Source of the DNA: Flavobacterium hercynium
GTDB taxonomy: Bacteria > Bacteroidota > Bacteroidia > Flavobacteriales > Flavobacteriaceae
Assembly: GCF_002217285.1 (NCBI RefSeq)
Contig: NZ_MUGW01000017.1
Coordinates: 255,663 to 319,662 of the forward strand
Direction: 5' to 3'
Length of the DNA: 64,000 nt
Part shown: piece by piece, positions 42,626 to 50,357 of the stretch
How positions within the stretch are numbered: position 1 is the first letter of the stretch
How the letters are laid out: each line of letters opens with the position of its first letter
Made by a program: the position numbers and the translations under genes
Notes under the pieces: model-generated
What the model saw: only the letters and a program-made list of their open reading frames with translations
The model's database searches: none
Told to the model about the DNA's origin: nothing

Positions 42626-44716
42626 ATGGAAAGTTTTAGAACAGAAATAGAAAATCCGATCGTTCAGAAAGAAATTATCGATCTTGAAAAAAAGATTCAT
42701 TTATTCCGTGGAGGAAAAATTGATGACGAGCGTTTTCGTAGTCTGCGTTTAGCGCGTGGAATTTACGGACAACGTCAGGAAGGCGTTCAAATGATTCGTA
42801 TTAAATTGCCATTTGGTAAGGTAACAAGCGAACAATTGGTGCGTATTACCAAAGTTTCTGATGAATATTCTACAGGACGTTTGCATATTACAACACGTCA
42901 GGACATTCAGATTCACTACGTAAGTTTAGACAGAACTCCGGAACTTTGGGCAAATTTAGCTAAAGACGATGTTACCTTGCGAGAAGCTTGTGGAAACACA
43001 GTTCGTAATATAACAGCGAGTGAATTAGCCGGTGTAGATGTAAACGAACCATTTGATGTTTCGCCTTATGCACATGCTTTATTCCAATACTTGTTGAGAA
43101 ACCCTATTTGTCAGGAAATGGGACGTAAATTCAAAATTTCGTTCTCATCATCAGACGAAGATACCGCTTTGAGTTACCTGCATGATTTAGGATTTATTCC
43201 TAAAATCGTTGATGGTGTTCGAGGTTTCAAAATTATGCTTGGTGGAGGTTTAGGATCTCAGCCTGCGCATGCCGAATTGTTGACAGAATTTGTACCTGCC
43301 AATCAAATCATTCCAACAGCAGAAGGAGTAATTCGTATTTTCGACAGATACGGAGAACGTGCCAAAAGAATGAAAGCACGTTTAAAATTCTTAATCAAAG
43401 AAATAGGAAAAGATGCTTTCTTAGATTTAGTTGAAAAAGAGAAAAAAGCAATCGCTTTTGAAAGTTACGAAATAGATACGACCGCTTTTGAAACACCAAT
43501 TCCAGAACCTTTATTAGCTGTTCCATCTGTTGAAATTGAGGATGCAGCAGCTTATGAAGCATGGAAAAAATCGAATGTAATCGCTCAAAAACAAGCAGGT
43601 TATTACGCAATAGGAATCAAAGTTTTATTAGGTGACTTTTATACCGATAAAGCAAGACTTTTAGCCGATTTAATAAAAAATTATGCAGCAAATGAATTAC
43701 GTTTTTCATTGCGTCAAAATATTGTAATTCGACATGTAAAAGAAGAGAATCTTCCCTTCTTTTATCAGGAACTAGCCAAATTAGGATTTGTAGATTTAGG
43801 CTATAATTCTACAGCAGATATTACAGCATGTCCGGGTACAGATACATGTAACTTAGGAATTGCAAGCAGCACCGGAATTGCAGAAGAATTGGAAAAAGTT
43901 TTAAATGCAGAATATCCACAATACCTGAATAACCACGAAATCGAAATCAAAATTAGTGGTTGTATGAATGCCTGCGGACAGCACAATATGTCAGCAATTG
44001 GATTTCAGGGAATGTCTATCAACTCAGGCAAACTAGTAGCGCCAGCGCTTCAGGTTTTGTTAGGTGGAGGAAAATTAGGAAACGGATCAGGACGCTTTGC
44101 AGATAAAGTAATCAAAATTCCAAGTCGTAGAGGACCAGATGCTTTACGTACCATTTTGAATGATTTTGATGCCAACGCAAACGGACAAAAATTCCTGAAT
44201 TATTATGATGAAAAAGGAGAGAAATATTTTTATGAAATCTTAAAACCTTTCTCAGACGTAACCAATTTAACAGAAGCTGATTTCGTAGACTGGGGAAATG
44301 CAGACAACTACGTAAAAGCAGTTGGAGTTGGAGAGTGTGCGGGCGTTGTAATAGATTTAGTAGCGACTTTATTATTAGAAGCCAAAGACAAATTAACCTT
44401 TGCACAAGAATCATTCGACGAAAGCAAATGGTCAGATGCCATTTATCATGCCTATGCAGGATTTGTAAACGGAGCCAAAGCATTATTGCTTTCTGAAAAC
44501 GAAAAAACAAATAATCACGCAGGAATTGTTGATTTATTTGACACTGTTTTTGTTGAAAAAGGAAAAATTGAATTGCTAAAAACATTCAGAGAATTAGTAT
44601 ATCAAATCAATCAAAATGAACCTTCAGAAGCGTTTGCAAAACAATACATTCAAGAAGGAATAGCATTTTTTGAAGTAATAGAAAAATATAGAGCCCAAGA
44701 ATTAGCCAATGCTTAA
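42626..44716 (+). CDS. Siroheme sulfite (or nitrite) reductase with C-terminal HEPN domain
   Basis: Reduces sulfite to sulfide with six electrons from ferredoxin. The 696-residue protein has two ferredoxin-like/siroheme-binding repeats (IKLPFGKVTSEQLVRI, TGRLHITTRQDIQIHYV, then ELRFSLRQNIVIRH). The [4Fe-4S]-siroheme cysteines are Cys402 and Cys408 (CPGTDTC) and Cys446 and Cys450 (CMNAC). The last 90 or so residues (AIYHAYAGFVNGAKALLLSE onward) form a HEPN-type helical domain, not part of classical reductases. Operon context with cysHDN and siroheme genes favours sulfite as substrate. The ATG at 42626 was chosen because the earlier start at 42560 lies in repeats. Its end overlaps cobA by 8 bases. 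Confidence 0.9.
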   Translation: MESFRTEIENPIVQKEIIDLEKKIHLFRGGKIDDERFRSLRLARGIYGQRQEGVQMIRIKLPFGKVTSEQLVRITKVSDEYSTGRLHITTRQDIQIHYVSLDRTPELWANLAKDDVTLREACGNTVRNITASELAGVDVNEPFDVSPYAHALFQYLLRNPICQEMGRKFKISFSSSDEDTALSYLHDLGFIPKIVDGVRGFKIMLGGGLGSQPAHAELLTEFVPANQIIPTAEGVIRIFDRYGERAKRMKARLKFLIKEIGKDAFLDLVEKEKKAIAFESYEIDTTAFETPIPEPLLAVPSVEIEDAAAYEAWKKSNVIAQKQAGYYAIGIKVLLGDFYTDKARLLADLIKNYAANELRFSLRQNIVIRHVKEENLPFFYQELAKLGFVDLGYNSTADITACPGTDTCNLGIASSTGIAEELEKVLNAEYPQYLNNHEIEIKISGCMNACGQHNMSAIGFQGMSINSGKLVAPALQVLLGGGKLGNGSGRFADKVIKIPSRRGPDALRTILNDFDANANGQKFLNYYDEKGEKYFYEILKPFSDVTNLTEADFVDWGNADNYVKAVGVGECAGVVIDLVATLLLEAKDKLTFAQESFDESKWSDAIYHAYAGFVNGAKALLLSENEKTNNHAGIVDLFDTVFVEKGKIELLKTFRELVYQINQNEPSEAFAKQYIQEGIAFFEVIEKYRAQELANA

Positions 44717-45482
44717 TATCAAACCAAAAGTAACTTTAGTAGGTGCGGGTCCCGGAGATCCGGATTTGCTTACGCTCAAAGGCGTAAAAGCACTTGCTGA
44801 GGCGAATGTGGTTTTGTACGATGCACTGGCAAATGATGAAATATTAGCCCACGCTCCTAAAAATGCTATCAGAATATTTGTTGGCAAGAAAATAGGAAAT
44901 CATGCCTATACGCAAGATCAGATCAATCAACTAATTGTAGACAATGCACTGACTTACGGAAATGTAGTGAGGTTAAAAGGCGGAGATCCTTTTATTTTCG
45001 GACGTGGAAGCGAAGAAATAGAATTTGTAGAAAGCTTTGGAATTCCAACAATAGTAGTACCGGGAATTTCTTCGGTAGTTGCTGTGCCGGCGAGTTTGGG
45101 AATATCGATTACAAAAAGAGGCGTTTCAGAAAGCTTTTGGGCAATTACAGGAACAACATCCGATAGAAAATTATCGTCAGATGTAGCCTTGGCAGCACAA
45201 TCATCTGCAACAGTTGTTATTTTAATGGGCATGCACAAATTGTCCCAAATAATAGAGTTGTTTCAAAAAGAGAACAAAGGTAATTTACCTGTAGCCATCA
45301 TACAAAACGGAACAACAGCCGAAGAAAAAGTCGGAATTGGAACAGTAGATTCGATTGTAGCCATTGCAAAAGAGCAACAATTAAGTTCACCCGCCATTAT
45401 TGTTTTAGGAGACGTTGTTCGCGAAAGCAATAAATTAAAAGGATTTTACGAAGAGTTTTTATCAAAAGAAATTGCAAGATAA
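44709..45482 (+). CDS. cobA: Uroporphyrinogen-III C-methyltransferase
   Basis: Uses two SAM to turn uroporphyrinogen III into precorrin-2, the first step to siroheme. The 257-residue protein has VTLVGAGPGDPDLLTLKG, VVRLKGGDPFIFGRGSEE, VPGISSVVAVPASLGI and VVILMGMHKLSQI, the SUMT signatures. It overlaps the reductase gene by 8 bases, which suggests coupled translation. Its last 16 codons (KLKGFYEEFLSKEIAR) are also copied, as DNA, in the tandem repeat that follows. Confidence 0.96.
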   Translation: MLNIKPKVTLVGAGPGDPDLLTLKGVKALAEANVVLYDALANDEILAHAPKNAIRIFVGKKIGNHAYTQDQINQLIVDNALTYGNVVRLKGGDPFIFGRGSEEIEFVESFGIPTIVVPGISSVVAVPASLGISITKRGVSESFWAITGTTSDRKLSSDVALAAQSSATVVILMGMHKLSQIIELFQKENKGNLPVAIIQNGTTAEEKVGIGTVDSIVAIAKEQQLSSPAIIVLGDVVRESNKLKGFYEEFLSKEIAR

Positions 45483-45926
45483 AGTTCCGTAGGAACGGTT
45501 GATATTGTAGCGTCGGGTTTTAACCCGATGAAATTAAAAGGATTTTACGAAGAATTTTTATCAAAAGAAATTGCAAGATAAAGTTCCGTAGCAACGGTTG
45601 ATATTGTAGCGTCGGGTTTTAACCCGATGAAATTAAAAGGATTTTACGAAGAGTTTTTATCAAAAGAAATTGTTAGATAAAGTTCCGTAGGAACGATTGA
45701 TATTGTAGCGTCGGGTTTCAACCCGATGAAATTAAAAGGATTTTACGAAGAGTTTTTATCAAAAGAAATTGCAAGATAAAGTTCCGTAGGAACGATTGAT
45801 ATTGTAGCGTCGGGTTTCAACCCGATAAAATTAAAAGGATTTTACGAAGAATTTTTATCAAAAGAAATCGCAAGATAAAGTTCCGTAGGAACGATTAATA
45901 TTGTAGCATCGGGTTTCAACCCGATG
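45432..45926 (+). repeat. Five 99-bp tandem repeats made of the cobA 3' end plus a REP unit
   Basis: The segment beginning AAATTAAAAGGATTTTACG recurs at 45432, 45531, 45630, 45729 and 45828, a period of exactly 99 bp, ending near 45926. Each unit holds the last 51 bases of cobA including its stop, then the two-hairpin REP (GTTCC-gta-GGAAC, a spacer with ATATTGTAG, CGGG-TTTTAA-CCCG). Copies differ at only a few sites, so amplification is recent. The block fills most of the 513-bp gap to the next gene. Confidence 0.95.
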
Positions 45927-45995
45927 AGATTTCAAAGATTTCAGCACAATGAAATAAAAAATCATCTAATTTTGATTGGATGAAAATAAATTAAA

Positions 45996-46577
45996 ATGGA
46001 ACAAAACGAATTATATCCAGTATTCTTAAAGCTTCACAAGCTAAATGTTTTAATTGTAGGCGGAGGAAATGTGGGGTTAGAAAAGCTTTCTTTTTTATTA
46101 AAATCCAGTCCAAACGCCAATGTTGAGGTCGTAGCACCAGATTTTCATTTAGAGATTAAGGTCCTGGCAGAAAATCACCCTTCTGTAAAACTAACAGAAA
46201 AGAAGTTTAAGAAAAAAATGCTCAAAAAGCGCCACATGGTAATTGCCTGTACAGATGATTTAAAAGTCAATAAAAGAGTATATGATTTATCCAGAAAGCG
46301 CTATTTGATTTGTAATATAGCCGATACCCCCGATTTATGTGACTATTATTTAGGAGGTATTGTAACAAAAGGGAATGTGAAAATTGCCATTTCAACCAAC
46401 GGAAAATCACCAACAACCGCAAAAAGACTGCGGGAGTTTTTTGAAGAAATTATTCCGGAAGATATCAATCAAATGGTAGAGAATCTCAACGAATACCGAA
46501 AAACTTTAAAAGGCGATTTTGAAGAAAAGGTTAAGAGGATGAATGAGATTACGGCTTCATTGAAAAATAAAGAATAG
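45996..46577 (+). CDS. Precorrin-2 dehydrogenase/sirohydrochlorin ferrochelatase (Met8/CysG-N type)
   Basis: Oxidises precorrin-2 with NAD+ and may insert iron to finish siroheme for the reductase at 42626. The 193-residue protein starts MEQNELYPVFLKLHKLNVLI and has the NAD-binding GGGNVGLEKL, the VIACTDDLKVNKRV segment with the catalytic Asp region, CNIADTPDLCDYYLGGIVTK, and the AISTNGKSPTTAKRLREFFE motif. Length is near that of the short Met8-like proteins (no CobA domain). A 98-bp duplication of its 3' end with REP follows the stop. Confidence 0.93.
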   Translation: MEQNELYPVFLKLHKLNVLIVGGGNVGLEKLSFLLKSSPNANVEVVAPDFHLEIKVLAENHPSVKLTEKKFKKKMLKKRHMVIACTDDLKVNKRVYDLSRKRYLICNIADTPDLCDYYLGGIVTKGNVKIAISTNGKSPTTAKRLREFFEEIIPEDINQMVENLNEYRKTLKGDFEEKVKRMNEITASLKNKE

Positions 46578-46823
46578 TAAGAGTTCCGGAGGAACGACAA
46601 ATTTTGTAATATCGGGTTTTAACCCGATGAGAAAAGAGGAATGAAATTACAGCTTCATTGAAAAATAAAGAATAGTAAGAGTTCCGGAGGAACGGCAAAT
46701 TTTGTAGCATCGGGTTTTAACCCGATGAGAAAAGGAGGAACGGCAAATTTTGTAGCATTGGGTTTTAACCTGATGAGAAAAGAGGAACGACAAATTTTTG
46801 TAGCGTCGGGTTTTAACCCGATG
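46542..46823 (+). repeat. REP cluster with duplicated 3' end of the Met8-type gene
   Basis: The end of the Met8-type gene (GAGATTACGGCTTCATTG through its TAG) is repeated 98 bp later, each copy followed by GTTCC-gga-GGAAC and a CGGG-TTTTAA-CCCG hairpin (46583 and 46681). Two shorter REP units follow near 46736-46776 and 46784-46823. The minus-strand open frames over these units come from the repeats and are not genes. Confidence 0.9.
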
Positions 46824-46921
46824 AAAAAAAGCGCAAAGAAAATCAATGATAAAAATCATTGTCAGAAGAATAATTTATTCGTTTCTTTGTATTATTAAGA
46901 ATGATTATAAACAACAACATA

Positions 46922-47974
46922 ATGATTAAAACAGATATACTTATAATTGGAGCAGGGCCAACAGGTTTATTTGCCGTTTTCGAGGCAGGATTACTAAAAT
47001 TAAAATGTCATATTCTAGATGCATTGCCACAAGCAGGAGGACAACTTTCAGAATTGTATCCTAAAAAGCCTATTTATGATATTCCTGGATTTCCGGAAGT
47101 ATTAGCAGGAGATTTAATTGATGGATTGCAAGAGCAAATCAAACAATTCGAACCAGGTTTTACTTTAGGCGAGCGTGCAGAAACAATCGAAAAACAAGAA
47201 GACGGGTCCTTTATCGTAACGTCTAATAAAGGAACTAAATTTCATGCACCGGTTATTGCCATTGCAGGAGGTTTAGGAAGTTTTGAGCCACGTAAACCAC
47301 TTATCGAAGATATCGAGTTTTATGAAGACAAAGGAGTAAAATACTTCATCAAAAATCCTGAAAAATTCAGAGACAAAAGAGTTGTTATTGCAGGAGGAGG
47401 AGATTCAGCATTAGACTGGAGTATTTTCTTAGCCAATATAGCATCAGAAGTAACCTTAATTCACCGTAGAAATGAATTTAGAGGTGCTTTAGACTCTGTT
47501 GAAAAAGTACAGGAATTAAAAACTGCAGGAAAAATTAAATTAATTACACCAGCAGAAGTAATTGGAATCAATGGTGCAGAACACGTTGAATCATTAGATA
47601 TCGAAGAAAACGGAGCACACCGTAAAATCGAAACAGATTACTTTATTCCACTTTTTGGATTAACGCCAAAATTAGGACCAATTGCAGATTGGGGCTTAGA
47701 AATCGAAAAAAATGCGATCAAAGTAAACAATGCTTTAGATTATCAGACAAACATTCCTGGAATCTTCGCAATTGGAGACGTTAACACCTATCCTGGAAAA
47801 TTAAAGTTAATCCTTTGTGGATTCCACGAAGCAACTTTAATGTGTCAGGCAGCATATGCAATCATCAATCCGGGTAAAAAGTATGTATTAAAATATACAA
47901 CGGTTTCCGGAGTAGACGGTTTCGACGGAACTCGTAAAGAAGCTCCTAAAGCAGTTGTTAAAGCGATTGTTTAA
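46922..47974 (+). CDS. Ferredoxin--NADP reductase, thioredoxin-reductase-like
   Basis: Passes electrons from NADPH to ferredoxin, which can serve the sulfite reductase. The protein (350 residues from this ATG) has the FAD motif IIGAGPTGLFAVFEAG, the DALPQAGGQLSELYPKK segment, the NADPH motif VVIAGGGDSALDWSIFLA and the C-terminal FAIGDVNTYPGKLKLILCGF. There is no CxxC redox pair between the two nucleotide domains, which separates it from true thioredoxin reductases. The start at 46922 was preferred to 46901, which only adds a poly-Asn leader. A terminator follows at 48027. Confidence 0.92.
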   Translation: MIKTDILIIGAGPTGLFAVFEAGLLKLKCHILDALPQAGGQLSELYPKKPIYDIPGFPEVLAGDLIDGLQEQIKQFEPGFTLGERAETIEKQEDGSFIVTSNKGTKFHAPVIAIAGGLGSFEPRKPLIEDIEFYEDKGVKYFIKNPEKFRDKRVVIAGGGDSALDWSIFLANIASEVTLIHRRNEFRGALDSVEKVQELKTAGKIKLITPAEVIGINGAEHVESLDIEENGAHRKIETDYFIPLFGLTPKLGPIADWGLEIEKNAIKVNNALDYQTNIPGIFAIGDVNTYPGKLKLILCGFHEATLMCQAAYAIINPGKKYVLKYTTVSGVDGFDGTRKEAPKAVVKAIV

Positions 47975-48026
47975 GGAAGCTACTAAGGTACTGAGTTGCT
48001 AAGCAGCTAAGACATTTACTATATAA

Positions 48027-48057
48027 AGCTCAAACTTGTAATAGTTTGGGCTTTTTT
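48027..48057 (+). terminator. Terminator of the ferredoxin-NADP reductase gene
   Basis: AGCTCAAACT (48027-48036) pairs with AGTTTGGGCT (48043-48052) with one wobble pair and a 6-nt loop, followed by a T-run. Confidence 0.87.
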
Positions 48058-48091
48058 ATTATAATTTTTACTTTATTAATTTTTAGCATTT

Positions 48092-48280
48092 ATGGATTTA
48101 GAAAAAGATAATAGTAGCCCTATTTTAGATCAAAAAGATTGGTTCAATACTTTATCAGAAGAAGAGTTAAAAGAAATAGAAATAGGAATTGAGCAAGCAA
48201 AAAATAATCAATTCACTGATCATGAAGAAGTGATGAAAATATTCTTGAAATATAAGGCTAAAAATCTAGGTAAATTCTAA
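48092..48280 (+). CDS. Small antitoxin-like protein without toxin partner
   Basis: A 62-residue acidic protein: after LDQKDWFNTLSEEELKEIE comes a helix and then FTDHEEVMKIFLKY. The pattern of a W-x-x-L-x-E/K helix followed by HEEVM resembles the short antitoxins that in many Bacteroidetes precede RelE/ParE toxins. No toxin ORF follows; the next 650 bp hold repeats and the metH riboswitch. It could be a remnant of a toxin-antitoxin pair or have another role. No signal or membrane segment is seen. Confidence 0.65.
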   Translation: MDLEKDNSSPILDQKDWFNTLSEEELKEIEIGIEQAKNNQFTDHEEVMKIFLKYKAKNLGKF

Positions 48281-48355
48281 ACTTAGAACCTGAGAATCTC
48301 AGCATCTTAGCCCCTTAAAAAGAAAACTTAGAACCTCAGTTTCTTAGTCCCTTAC
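48281..48355. repeat. CTTAGAACCTCAG-type repeats
   Basis: Units such as AACTTAGAACCTGAGAATC and AACTTAGAACCTCAGTTTC stand in tandem. Related units lie at about 47982-48012, 48887-48928 and 50321-50353, so they flank both metH genes and the ferredoxin-NADP reductase gene. No gene is seen in them. Confidence 0.7.
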
Positions 48356-48371
48356 TATCTTTAAAAAAAAC

Positions 48372-48402
48372 TTGCAATTGTTCAGCTTATGTCTTTACTT
48401 TG
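48372..48402 (+). promoter_or_regulatory. Promoter of the SAM-I riboswitch/metH transcript
   Basis: TTG (48372-48374) and TTACTTTG (48395-48402) are 20 nt apart. The -7 element is a near match to TAnnTTTG. The predicted start is about 17 nt before the aptamer. Confidence 0.6.
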
Positions 48403-48425
48403 CACTGTTCTTAAAATTACTGAAA

Positions 48426-48536
48426 GTTATCACGAAAGGCGGAGGGAAAGACCCAATGAAACCTTAGCAACCCTTTATCATAAAGAAGGTGCTACATTCT
48501 ACTTAATACTAATTCACAGTATTTAAGATAGATAAC
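48426..48536 (+). promoter_or_regulatory. SAM-I (S-box) riboswitch upstream of metH
   Basis: S-box core in order: GAAAGGCGGAGGGAAAGACC, CAATGAAACCTTAGCAACCC, AGAAGGTGCTACATTCTAC, and a closing AAGATAGATAAC. P1 pairs GTTATC (48426-48431) with GATAAC (48531-48536). The first metH gene starts 400 bp downstream, after repeats, so the transcript has a long leader. No T-run hairpin follows at once; the AAATAC/GTATTT stem at about 48539-48556 is the only nearby candidate platform. Confidence 0.95.
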
Positions 48537-48936
48537 ACAAATACATAAAAGTATTTCCCAAAACACTTCCTGACAACATACAATATAATTTTACCGAATT
48601 CACTTTGGTATCATGAGCGAATCATTGACGCATTTTTGCCATCAATCGTTCCCGCTTTCGCCTTTATCTCTCCATTTCATTACGAGGATATCGGCTCCAT
48701 CGGGGCTAGTTAGCCATCAATAGTGAATTTTTAGAATTAATATGAATCAAAACACGTATCCTAGCAGGTTTCCAAAACTTGTTAGGTATGTTTTAATTAT
48801 AGAATTTTTGAAATTAATGTGAATCAAAAACGCGTATCCTAACAGGTTTCCAAAACCTGTTAGGTATGTTTCAATAATAGAATAAAAACTTAGCAACTCA
48901 GAACCTCAGTGTCTTAGTAGCTAAAACATAAAAGAT
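48537..48936. repeat. Repeat-filled leader between the riboswitch and metH
   Basis: A 400-bp stretch without a gene. From about 48729 to 48883 a 77-bp unit is present twice, each with a hairpin built on CCTAACAGGTTT and AACCTGTTAGG. The part at 48594-48732 carries GAATTCACT and AGTGAATTT as distant inverted ends. A CTTAG-type repeat lies just before the metH ATG. No function is recognised. Confidence 0.65.
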
Positions 48937-49941
48937 ATGTCAATAACAATTCAGGAAGCAATAAAAAAAAATATCCTAATCCTTGACGGAGCAATGGGAA
49001 CCATGTTGCAGCGCTATAATTTCTCCGAAGAAGATTTTCGTGGAGAGCGTTTCAAAGATTTCCCACATCCCCTAAAAGGAAACAACGATTTACTATCCAT
49101 AACACAACCACAAGCCATTCGCGATGTTCACGCCGCTTATTATGAAGCGGGTGCAGACATCGTAGAAACCAATACTTTTTCAGGAACAACAATTGGTATG
49201 GCCGATTATTTCCTGGAAGAGTTGGTTTACGAGTTAAATTACGAATCGGCTAAAATTGCCCGTGAAGTAGCAGATGAGTATACAGCTAAAAATCCTGAAA
49301 AACCACGTTTTGTTGCAGGTTCAATAGGACCAACAAACCGTACAGCGAGCATGTCGCCAGATGTAAACGATCCCGGTTACAGAGCCGTAACATTCGATGA
49401 TTTGCGTATTGCCTACAAAGAACAAGTAGAAGCTTTGATGGATGGAGGTTGTGATTTATTATTGGTAGAAACAATCTTCGACACCTTAAATGCTAAAGCA
49501 GCACTTTTTGCCATCGAAGAAGTAAAAGACGAACGTAATATCGATATTCCGATAATGGTTTCAGGAACGATTACAGATGCCTCAGGAAGAACACTTTCCG
49601 GACAAACCGTAGAAGCATTCCTGATCTCAGTATCACACATTCCGTTATTAAGCGTAGGATTCAATTGTGCATTAGGAGCTGATTTGCTAAAACCATATTT
49701 GAAAACATTAGCACAGCATACTAGTTTTAATGTTTCAGCACATCCAAATGCAGGATTACCAAACGCATTCGGACAATATGATGAAACACCAGAACAAACT
49801 CAGGCATTCATCAAAGAATATTTAGATGATAATTTAATCAACATTATTGGAGGTTGTTGCGGAACAACTCCGGATCACATCAGATTAATTGCTGAAGTGG
49901 CAAAGGATTATAAGCCAAGAGTTGCTCCGGTATTTGCGTAG
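48937..49941 (+). CDS. metH: Methionine synthase, homocysteine-binding part (split MetH)
   Basis: The 334-residue N-terminal module of cobalamin-dependent methionine synthase, encoded as a separate gene. It is a homocysteine S-methyltransferase TIM barrel: [68 protein letters not shown], and the zinc ligands Cys in [10 protein letters not shown] and Cys-Cys in [12 protein letters not shown]. The remaining domains are in the gene at 50358. Together with it, MetH converts homocysteine to methionine using methyl-THF from MetF. It is predicted to be repressed by SAM through the S-box leader. Confidence 0.95.
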   Translation: MSITIQEAIKKNILILDGAMGTMLQRYNFSEEDFRGERFKDFPHPLKGNNDLLSITQPQAIRDVHAAYYEAGADIVETNTFSGTTIGMADYFLEELVYELNYESAKIAREVADEYTAKNPEKPRFVAGSIGPTNRTASMSPDVNDPGYRAVTFDDLRIAYKEQVEALMDGGCDLLLVETIFDTLNAKAALFAIEEVKDERNIDIPIMVSGTITDASGRTLSGQTVEAFLISVSHIPLLSVGFNCALGADLLKPYLKTLAQHTSFNVSAHPNAGLPNAFGQYDETPEQTQAFIKEYLDDNLINIIGGCCGTTPDHIRLIAEVAKDYKPRVAPVFA

Positions 49942-50357
49942 TGTTTACATTTCCTGCAAGGTTTTCGAAACCTTGTAGGTATAAATTTGGACGACGAATA
50001 AAAAAGTAAACCTACAAGGTTTCGAAAACCTTGCAGGTTGAGAGCAGAGAATAAATGTGTTTTCCGCTAGCGCGAGCTTCCAGCTCGTGCCCGCAAAGAA
50101 AAAGACAATAAAAACCTCGGAAAAATATACGTTTGTTTTGAAACTGAGTTTGCGTGAGGGATAGAAGCGGCTAGCCCACAGCCTGACGAAGGAAGGGCGA
50201 GGACTAATAGCGGATAGCCCGGCCCTTGGGACACGCCCAAAATAAGAATAGTAGAAAATACATACCAGCAAGGTTTTAAGCACCTTGTAGAAAATAAGAC
50301 AAAGAATAAAAAAACTTAGAACCTAAACCACTTAGGAACTCAGTAACTTAAAAAGAA
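49942..50357. repeat. 416-bp repeat-filled gap between the two metH genes
   Basis: It contains CCTGCAAGGTTTTCGAAACC (49953) and its near-inverse CTACAAGGTTTCGAAAACC (50012). A CGAGCTTCCAGCTCG palindrome lies near 50077. A block GTGAGGGATAGAAGCGGCTA (about 50153) is followed by CGGCCCTTGGGACACGCCC, a type of intergenic repeat seen in flavobacteria. CTTAG-type repeats lie before the next ATG. No gene is supported; the ORFs here are on repeats. Confidence 0.7.

Noticed and set aside
44112..44585. A 157-codon minus-strand ORF inside the sulfite reductase gene
   Set aside because: It is a shadow frame of a well-supported gene; its translation is Leu/Arg-rich without any motif.
45432..45926. Possible CRISPR array
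   Set aside because: The 99-bp units are wholly repeated, with no unique spacers, and each begins inside the cobA coding end.
46647..46859. Minus-strand ORFs with a repeating RVKTRCYKICRSS-type protein
   Set aside because: The periodicity comes from the REP units on the DNA; the ORFs only read through repeats.
50041..50260. Possible structured RNA or small gene in the metH gap
   Set aside because: The block with GTGAGGGATAGAAGCGGC looks like a common flavobacterial intergenic repeat; no ORF or known RNA fold could be supported.
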